Shown: positions 58,232 to 64,000 of the stretch, piece by piece
Position numbering within the stretch: the first letter of the stretch is position 1
Layout: each line of letters starts with the position of its first letter
Assembly (NCBI GenBank): GCA_029961685.1
Contig: JARWKL010000008.1
Coordinates: 17,083,981-17,147,980, forward strand
DNA length: 64,000 nt
Reading direction: 5' to 3'
DNA from: Aristolochia californica
Lineage: Eukaryota; Streptophyta; Magnoliopsida; Piperales; Aristolochiaceae
Notes under the pieces: model-generated
What the model was told of the DNA's origin: nothing
Database searches by the model: none
The model's input: only the letters and a program-made list of their open reading frames with translations
Program-made: the position numbers and the translations under genes

Positions 58232-58686
58232 TGTTATAATGTGTGACTCACCATGGGCACACAAGCAGGTGGGACCCACCACGAGCTCGAGAGATGTCAA
58301 CAAGAGTCTTCATACAAATTGGCTCGAGCTAAGAGATAAGGAACATGTGCTGAAATAGAATATAAGATTAGAAGTGGGACCCACAAAGATACCACGTGCT
58401 GGTACCTCTATCTTCATGAGCTGGAAGATCATATGAGATTCACAAGATAAGACCAGGAGCTGGCTCTCTAACTTGATTCACGTGCTTGAATAAGGAGTTA
58501 GTCTTTTTAATAAATAATGTAATCTTATAATAATAGGCTTATCTTAGAGAGTTCTAGTTGGAATGTAATTAGGAGTCCTAAGGTTAGTTGTACATGGACT
58601 CTATCACCTCCTCAACTATAAATAGGGGTGATTGTAACTCGGAAATATCAAGCAAGTTTCTTTTTTTTTCTCCTCTCTCGTGTGAA

Positions 58687-58720
<34 letters not shown>

Positions 58721-58831
58721 CTCCCTTATTTTTCTTCTCTTCTCTCTCTACCCGAGAGCTTTTCTCTTTTTCTATTTTTATTTCTCTCTCCCCTTGCTCG
58801 AGGTATTATTCATGGGGTCCTAAATTCAACA
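58232..58831 (+). repeat. copia-2 5' LTR
   Basis: 600 bp, TGTTATAATGTG to TTCAACA, with a (CT)n tract at 58689-58716 and the CTCAACTATAAATAGG promoter region at 58610-58626. Same family as copia-1. The primer site TGGTATCAGC follows at 58832. Satellite flanks its left end. Confidence 0.9.
58612..58626 (+). promoter_or_regulatory. TATA-like box of the copia-2 LTR
   Basis: ACTATAAATAGGGGT, about 200 bp before the LTR end and upstream of the CT-rich tract. Equivalent TATTTATAG or TATAAATAG motifs lie at the same place in the family A, copia-1 and 55.3-kb LTRs. Confidence 0.6.
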
Positions 58832-59020
58832 TGGTATCAGCTACAAATTTAGGATCCCCATTATGCTCTATGAAGATATGATTAAAAGCTGCTCATAGAA
58901 GGCTCCTTATGAAGCAAGATTGAAGCTCATGAGATAAGTATTTATTTTTTATATTATTAATTTTATGCTAATATTTTTCAGTATTAATAAGTGATTTAGA
59001 GATGTCCTTATGCATGTTTT
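58832..59020 (+). other. copia-2 leader fragment
   Basis: Begins with the primer site and a short leader similar to that of copia-1 (AAATTTAGGATCCCC). It is cut at about 59020, where family A sequence in reverse orientation begins. The first ~55 gag codons of copia-2 are missing. Confidence 0.7.
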
Positions 59021-62000
59021 CAATACAACAGAATACCAGCATAGCCTTTGATTCTTCCAATGAGAATGTTTATTTAAATATAGATCAGATTGACATGAAA
59101 TTTTCTTCTTATAAAAATATAATTAAATATCTTTAATCCAAGTATAACTTCTCTTCATAAAATATAATTATCAGCAGATAAATAATTTGATAGAATTCGG
59201 TCTCTATCATCTTACCGAACTAAGTATTGTTTCTCCTTTTTTTACAGAATAAGCATTGACTCTTCCAAGATCAATATCTCCTTAAAACAAACACATGGCG
59301 AGAATTGGTTGAATATTTAAGAAAATAGACTTACGTATCTTTCTTTTGATATATAATTCTCCAATAAAGTCTCTTTCTTGATATAAAAAAATACCTTAGA
59401 AATTGAAGCTTTCTGCTACTGCTCGAACCTCTTTTGCAATCAAACCTTTGCTGCTTCAAATATCAATTTATCTTTGTAGATAACTCAGATAAAAAAATTG
59501 GTTGAATAGGTAAAATAATAGACTTAAATATATTTTTTTATATATATTTATCCAAATCTAGTTCTTGATAGCATAAAATACCACGGAATCAGAAGCTTGC
59601 TGTTGTTGCTCAAACCTTTTTTCAATCTGATCTTCGGTCATTCAAATATTGATATCTCTCTGTAAATAACTCTGATTTGAAAGAATAGTTTTATTTCAAA
59701 AGAAGACTCAAATATCTTTTCGCCAATATATATTTTGCATATGTAAATCTCAGTAAAGAGGTGGAAAATGCAAAAAAAATTTTGGGTGTAGGGACTGAAA
59801 AAAATATAACTATGAACCTAGACTTACGGTTTAGGGTTTAGAGAAAAGGATCACATTACCTCAGTGGGTTGACAACGTCAACTCACAGAACCTGCTCTGA
59901 ACCATGTTGAATTTATGAAAAAGAGAAATACTTCATTGACTTCATTAACTTGTTGTAATCAGAGTACATAAACCTCTATTTATAATAGAGAAAGGTAGTA
60001 GAGTCCAAGTACAATAGAACTACCCTTGTCCCAATTACACCCAAACTCTAACACTTAAAGATAAGTCCTAGCATAATTAAATCACTCAATATAGATCAAA
60101 GACAAACCTAACTCAAACTAAAACTCTTCTAGGACGTGACCATTAGATAAAGATACTTTCTTGAGTCCTTCTTGATCTTTCAACAGATGTGATAAGTATG
60201 CCAGCTCATGGTAATCATTATGGGTCCGACTTCTTATGGGCTTGGGCCCATCTTGTGAGCCTTTTTTGGTTGTTTGGCCCATCTTATAATACTCTTAGAT
60301 ATGTGGGTCTTCCTTGGTCATGTGAGCTTGAGCCCTATCTTCCAACACTCCCTCAAGATGGGGGTGAGAGAACATCAAGAACTCCTAGTTTCCAACAAAA
60401 TGATGTATAGGATCATTTTGTATAAAATGGCTATCCTCCAATCTTCCAACACTCCCTCATGCTAGTGCTCTCTTCCTTGAGACCCAACTAGCCAATTCAG
60501 GGGGGTATAACATAGATGCAATAATAAGTTCCTCCATCATGGACTTCCTACCACAAATAATTTTGATATTGTCACGGGGATGAAGTTCCTCCATCATGGA
60601 CTTCCAACCACAAATAATTTTGATTTTTTGACTAGGATGAAGTTCCTCCGTAATAGACTCTCAACCACAAACAATTTTGATATTTTTGATGGGGATGAAG
60701 TTCCTTCGTCATGGAACCCTAACCAAAAATAATTTTGATCTTTTTGACAGGGATGAAATAAATGATAATATGAGGTCACCTCTTCTTCAATAATAATGTC
60801 CCCAAAGAGACATAATAGCTACAACTGAATATAACACGACCATCTTGCAACACATATAACATGAGCCAAAATAATAAACCTTGTAGAAGGACCCATGAAA
60901 TAATCATAATCCGATATAAATATTTTTTCTTAGATGCAAAAGCTTCATCTTTTATGCTCCCCTTTTTTTGAATATTTTGGTCACATAAACTCATCCACAA
61001 CATAAGGAATAAAATACCTATTTCTTGTACTTCTTGTACTTCTCCCCCTCAAGCTGGGAGGTAATGGCAGTGATCCCAACTTGAACCAAATATCATAGAT
61101 GTAGCAATAAGCCCAAAAAATAGAGATGTATAAATAAGCCCTCAATCCAGGGAGAAGTGAGATATTTTCTTAATAAATCAAATTAAAAAGTGACGCAAAA
61201 AAATGGGCATAAATTTGGATTTTTCAATACAACAGAATACCAGCATAGCCTTTGATTCTTCCAATGAGAATGTTTATTTAAATATAGATCAGATTGACAT
61301 GAAATTTTCTTCTTATGAAAATATAATTAAATATCTTTAATCCAAGTATAACTTCTCTTCATAAAATATAATTATCAGCAGATAAATAATTTGATAGAAT
61401 TCGGTCTCTATCATCTTACCGAACTAAGTATTGTTTCTCCTTTTTTTACAGAATAAGCATTGACTCTTCCAAGATCAATATCTCCTTAAAACAAACACAT
61501 GGCGAGAATTGGTTGAATATTTAAGAAAATAGACTTACGTATCTTTCTTTTGATATATAATTCTCCAATAAAGTCTCTTTCTTGATATAAAAAAATACCT
61601 TAGAAATTGAAGCTTTCTGCTACTGCTCGAACCTCTTTTGCAATCAAACCTTTGCTGCTTCAAATATCAATTTATCTTTGTAGATAACTCAGATAAAAAA
61701 ATTGGTTGAATAGGTAAAATAATAGACTTAAATATATTTTTTTATACATATTTATCCAAATCTAGTTCTTGATAGCATAAAATACCACGGAATCAGAAGC
61801 TTGCTGTTGTTGCTCAAACCTTTTTTCAATCTGATCTTCGGTCATTCAAATATTGATATCTCTCTGTAAATAACTCTGATTTGAAAGAATAGTTTTATTT
61901 CAAAAGAAGACTCAAATATCTTTTCGCCAATATATATTTTGCATATGTAAATCTCAGTAAAGAGGTGGAAAATGCAAAAAAAATTTTGGGTGTAGGGACT

Positions 62001-62551
62001 GAAAAAAATATAACTATGAACCTAGACTTACGGTTTGGGGTTTAGAGAAAAGGATCACATTACCTCAGTGGGTTGACAACGTCAACTCACAGAACCTGCT
62101 CTGAACCATGTTGAATTTATGAAAAAGAGAAATACTTCATTGACTTCATTAACTTGTTGTAATCAGAGTACATAAACCTCTATTTATAATAGAGAAAGGT
62201 AGTAGAGTCCAAGTACAATAGAACTACCCTTGTCCCAATTACACCCAAACTCTAACACTTAAAGATAAGTCCTAGCATAATTAAATCACTCAATATAGAT
62301 CAAAGACAAACCTAACTCAAACTAAAACTCTTCTAGGACGTGACCATTAGATAAAGATACTTTCTTGAGTCCCTCTTGATATTCCAACTGATGTGATAAG
62401 GATGCCAGCTCATGGTAATCATTGAGGGTCCTACTTCTTATGGGCTTGGGCCCATCTTACGGGCCTTCTTTGGTCATTTGGCCCATATTATAATACTCTT
62501 AGATATGTGGGCCTTCCTTGGTCATGTGGGCTTGAGCCTTGTCTTCCAACA
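59021..62551 (-). mobile_element. tandem family A complex: LTR-internal-LTR-internal
   Basis: Minus strand: LTR 62551-62109 (443 bp), a primer-site remnant TGGTTCAGAGCAGG, internal region 62108-60348 with leader repeats and minisatellite, polypurine tract ATCTTGAGGGAG, LTR 60347-59905 (443 bp), then a second internal region from 59904 truncated at 59021. The segments 59021-60160 and 61225-62364 correspond base for base at a constant offset of 2204 bp with only about three differences that I can find. The remaining LTR part (60165-60347 versus 62369-62551) is clearly more different. The complex lies between the leader and the gag of copia-2. Confidence 0.9.
60525..60760 (-). repeat. 58-bp minisatellite of family A, about 4 copies
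   Basis: GATGAAGTTCCTCC starts recur at 60581, 60638, 60696 and 60754 (57-58 bp apart). It is the reverse complement of the unit at 6241-6514. Confidence 0.88.
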
Positions 62552-63420
62552 AAGATATTATATTCTATACCAAATGGTTAAAGAAGGATACATTGGTTAT
62601 TAGTTGGCATATCAACAGTATGGAAGAACATATCTCCAATAATGTCATTCACCTACAGACGGATAAAAAAATTTGGGATACATGCGCCAAGTTGTATTCA
62701 AGTGCCGACAACTTACAAAGGCCATAATATATTTTATAACAGATGCTTACCACCAAACAAGGGGACACTATACATGAATATTTGGCTCGATTTAGAGGAT
62801 TTCTTTAAGAATAGAAACTTGTCCAGCCAATCTCTATCCAAGATAAATAGAAGAGGCCTTGATAACTTCCATATGCCTTGCTAACATTAAACCGCATCTT
62901 GAAGTTGTTAAGACTCACCTTAGCTCTTCCGCAGTTCCTTTTGATGATGTATGTGCTACATTTTTCAGTATTCCAGATGCTTCTCCCTCTACTACTGAAA
63001 TACCATCCGCTATGTACTCTGGACATAGGGGAACACCATTTGACCAAGGCCAAGGCCAAGGCAGAGGTAAATTTTATAGAGGTGGAAGATGTAGAGGTAG
63101 ATGGACGAGTTTTGACCAAATAGATGGGAAGGAATGCACCCATTGTAAGGGATATGACCACACTAGAGAAACATGCTTTCACCTGAAGGAATGCTCTATA
63201 TGTGGTAGATTGGGCCACTCTCATGAAAGATGTTATAAAGCTAAGGAGAATAAGGTTAACCAAGAATTAGTGAGTGATACAAAAGTAGAGCAGTCTACCA
63301 CAACAACTGCAAAGAATACACTTACTTATGAAGACTATGAACTGTTCTAGAAAATTAAAACCATGATGGGGTCCATCCCAAGTAGTTCTTCACCAACCGC
63401 TGCCACCACTGCTTCAGGTA
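62552..63420 (+). pseudogene. copia-2 gag
   Basis: Resumes in the capsid: DIIFYTKWLKKDTLVISWH, INSMEEHISNNVIHLQTDK, WDTCAKLYSSADNLQRP, then stops and frame shifts around 62725-62860. The frame 62859-63350 has HLEVVKTHLSSSAVPFDDV, a Gln/Gly/Arg-rich linker and two intact zinc knuckles, CTHCKGYDHTRETC and CSICGRLGHSHERC, at about 63135-63230, ending YEDYELF at a stop. Homologous to copia-1 gag. Confidence 0.87.
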
Positions 63421-64000
63421 TGTTTTTTTGCCTCCTCTTCATCTTTGATAATTGACTCAGGAGCCTCCAAGAATCTTATAGGTAACAAACATCTACTATA
63501 CTCCCTTTCTCCATGTCTTTCACATAAGTTTGTTACCATTGCTGAAGGTTCACAAAATAAAGTTCAAAGGAACGGATCCATTTCTGTTACACCATCACTT
63601 TCTCTCACTGATATCCTTTTCGTTCCTACTTTCCCTTTGAATCTTTTATTAGTTAGTCGGCTCACCAAACATTTTAATTGCTCTATCACTTTCTCACCCA
63701 CTTCATGCGTGTTTTAGGATCTTACAATGAAGCAGGTGATTGGTGGAGGCTGTGAACAAGTGGGGCTCTACTAACTTGATGTGCCACAAATAAATACTGC
63801 ATCCACCCGTGACACTGAGACCAGGTTATGGAAAAACCGGTTGGGACATCCGTCCGCCCAATCTCTTCATCATATTTTTCCTAAAGCGTGGTCTGACCTT
63901 CATTGTGAAGCATGTCAAATGAGTAAACATCAAAGGTCTACATACTCACCTTGTCCAAAAATTAAAAGTGTCTCTCCTTTTCGTTAATTCATACTGATGT
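63421..64000 (+). pseudogene. copia-2 protease and pre-integrase domain (runs off the window)
   Basis: Protease active site MIIDSGASKNLIGNKHLLYS at 63445 (catalytic DSG intact), followed by VPTFPLNLLLVSRLTKHFNC and a stop after SPTSCVF at 63717. The pre-integrase frame 63781-63987 has ETRLWKNRLGHPSAQSLHH and LHCEACQMSKHQRSTY, the His/Cys zinc-binding set (H, H, C, C all present), then a stop after VSPFR. Integrase core and RT would be to the right of the window. Confidence 0.87.

Noticed and set aside
4884..62108. Repeated TGGTATCAGAGC motifs as possible tRNA genes
   Set aside because: Each lies directly after an LTR end and is only the complement of a tRNA 3' end. No cloverleaf surrounds it.

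Overview
The window looks like repeat-rich heterochromatin, probably pericentromeric, from a flowering plant, most likely a eudicot. The evidence is low GC, nested LTR retrotransposons with initiator-Met-tRNA-type primer sites (TGGTATCAGAGC and variants), plant Ty1/copia and Ty3/gypsy chromovirus proteins, GT..AG introns, and two fragments of conserved plant nuclear genes. The species cannot be named from the sequence alone. I see no CRISPR array, rRNA, tRNA gene or bacterial-type operon.

Layout. 1-0.8 kb: copia gag remnant (minus strand). 1.3-8.1 kb: non-coding LTR elements of a family called X here, with a complete 2.9-kb non-autonomous element (family A, 4447-7341) nested inside. 8.1-13.6 kb: decayed chromovirus gypsy-1 (minus). 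13.6-13.9 kb: copia scrap. 14.3-15.4 kb: the last two exons of an AIPP2-like gene (plus). 17.0-24.7 kb: full-length but dead copia-1 (minus, target duplication ACTTA). It carries a younger non-autonomous element C (20256-22166, target duplication GATGT) with a GC-rich 301-codon frame. 25.5-31.6 kb: dead chromovirus gypsy-2 (plus). 32.3-32.6 kb: an inverted-repeat element. 33.5-33.7 kb: first exon of a DExH8-like RNA helicase (minus). 34.1-35.6 kb: AT-rich array of about 170-bp units directly upstream of it. 36.0-40.1 kb: non-autonomous LTR elements D and B with a nested solo LTR, ending in a foldback with arms of about 310 bp.

40.1-58.2 kb: a diverged tandem satellite with a unit of about 179 bp, roughly 59 monomers over 10.5 kb of array. 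It has recurring monomer subtypes in a repeated order and is interrupted by a Tork/Tnt1-type copia, a second copia of opposite orientation, a solo LTR, and further LTR pieces. 58.2-64.0 kb: copia-2, same family as copia-1 (plus), interrupted by a tandem LTR-internal-LTR-internal arrangement of family A. In it, 1.1 kb is duplicated at near identity with a constant 2204-bp offset.

No autonomous element here looks functional: every pol region carries stops or frameshifts, and copia-1 has also lost catalytic acidic residues. Target duplications and LTR divergence give a relative order of insertion. The satellite came first, then old copia and gypsy elements, then family A, B and C elements, then the 2.2-kb duplication. 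The two host-gene fragments are the only conserved non-transposon coding sequence I can support.
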